From Anodontia alba (lineage: Eukaryota > Mollusca > Bivalvia > Lucinida > Lucinidae): DNA of 64,000 bases. The notes under the pieces are model-generated. The model worked only from the letters and a program-made list of their open reading frames with translations, was not told the DNA's origin and made no database searches. Positions 63,733 through 64,000 of the stretch are shown in pieces (the stretch's first letter is position 1; each line of letters starts with the position of its first letter). The stretch spans positions 127,649,692-127,713,691 of the forward strand of contig OZ024823.1 in NCBI GenBank assembly GCA_964016985.1, read 5' to 3'. The translations under genes were made by a program, and so were the position numbers.

Positions 63733-64000
63733 AAGAGGCCCACGGGCACAGCTCGCTCACCTGAGTGACAAAGCCACTGCAGATATGCAGACGTTATGCA
63801 ACATTTTTCCAATCCTATCATCACAACTAATGAAAAAAAGATCATCATTTTAGCAATTCTTAGTTTTGAAGAATATATGGGCATGACAGTCAATGGAGAG
63901 AAACAGAGCGTGATCAATTGAACAAACTCACAATCGCATTTCAACAGTAGGATCAATGTGCAATGGTGGAAATTGGCTAAGTGGTTTCTGAAGAATCATA
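63733..64000. mobile_element. 5' part of a pearl/Helentron-like element, cut by the window end
   Basis: ACAAGAGGCCCACGGGC (hairpin) followed by GCTCGCTCACCTGAG, the same 5' design as the element at 32410. Confidence 0.6.

Overview
This is a stretch of animal nuclear DNA: AT-rich, with spliced genes carrying GT-AG introns, dense short repeats, tRNA-derived SINEs and microsatellites. The repeat content, especially elements with internal tandem arrays followed by an (ACGG)n-type microsatellite and a terminal hairpin (the 'pearl'/Helitron-like pattern known from bivalves), points to a bivalve mollusc. The species is not determinable from the sequence alone.

Layout. (1) Positions 1-16,500 hold two tandem plus-strand paralogues of an ARF-family small GTPase. 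ARF copy A has four coding exons (1638-4706) and ARF copy B has five (12568-16421). Both use identical phase-1 intron positions and conserved CCAAT/TATA promoter blocks. Copy B carries two alternative versions of exon 2, both 177 nt, separated by only 46 nt. This is the architecture of mutually exclusive exons, and it swaps the switch I/interswitch/switch II segment of the GTPase. (2) Positions 16,500-20,840 are intergenic and mostly repeats. (3) Positions 20,843-63,511 on the minus strand hold the 3' 18 coding exons (783 codons) of WDHD1/AND-1 (Ctf4 family), the replisome adaptor. Its N-terminal WD40 exons lie beyond position 64,000. The 18 exons join in a single open frame, and the C-terminal HMG-like box is in the exon at 23541-23676. 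The ARF pair and WDHD1 are convergent (tail to tail).

Nearly all remaining DNA is mobile. I see palindrome-cored MITE families (A-J), a 245-bp mariner-type MITE in three copies, and hAT-type elements with 8-bp target duplications. There are three tRNA-derived SINE families, two of them with intact 13-14 bp target duplications. There are also several Helitron/pearl-like elements with internal tandem arrays, including one nested Helitron whose empty site is preserved in a second copy 15 kb away. The WDHD1 introns have absorbed most of this material, including arrays of perfect IR3 nuclear-receptor-type palindromes. No prokaryotic-type operon, CRISPR array, virus or RNA gene other than SINE-embedded tRNA-like promoters was found. 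All coordinates and translations were worked out by eye; family names rest on motif recognition, not on a database search.
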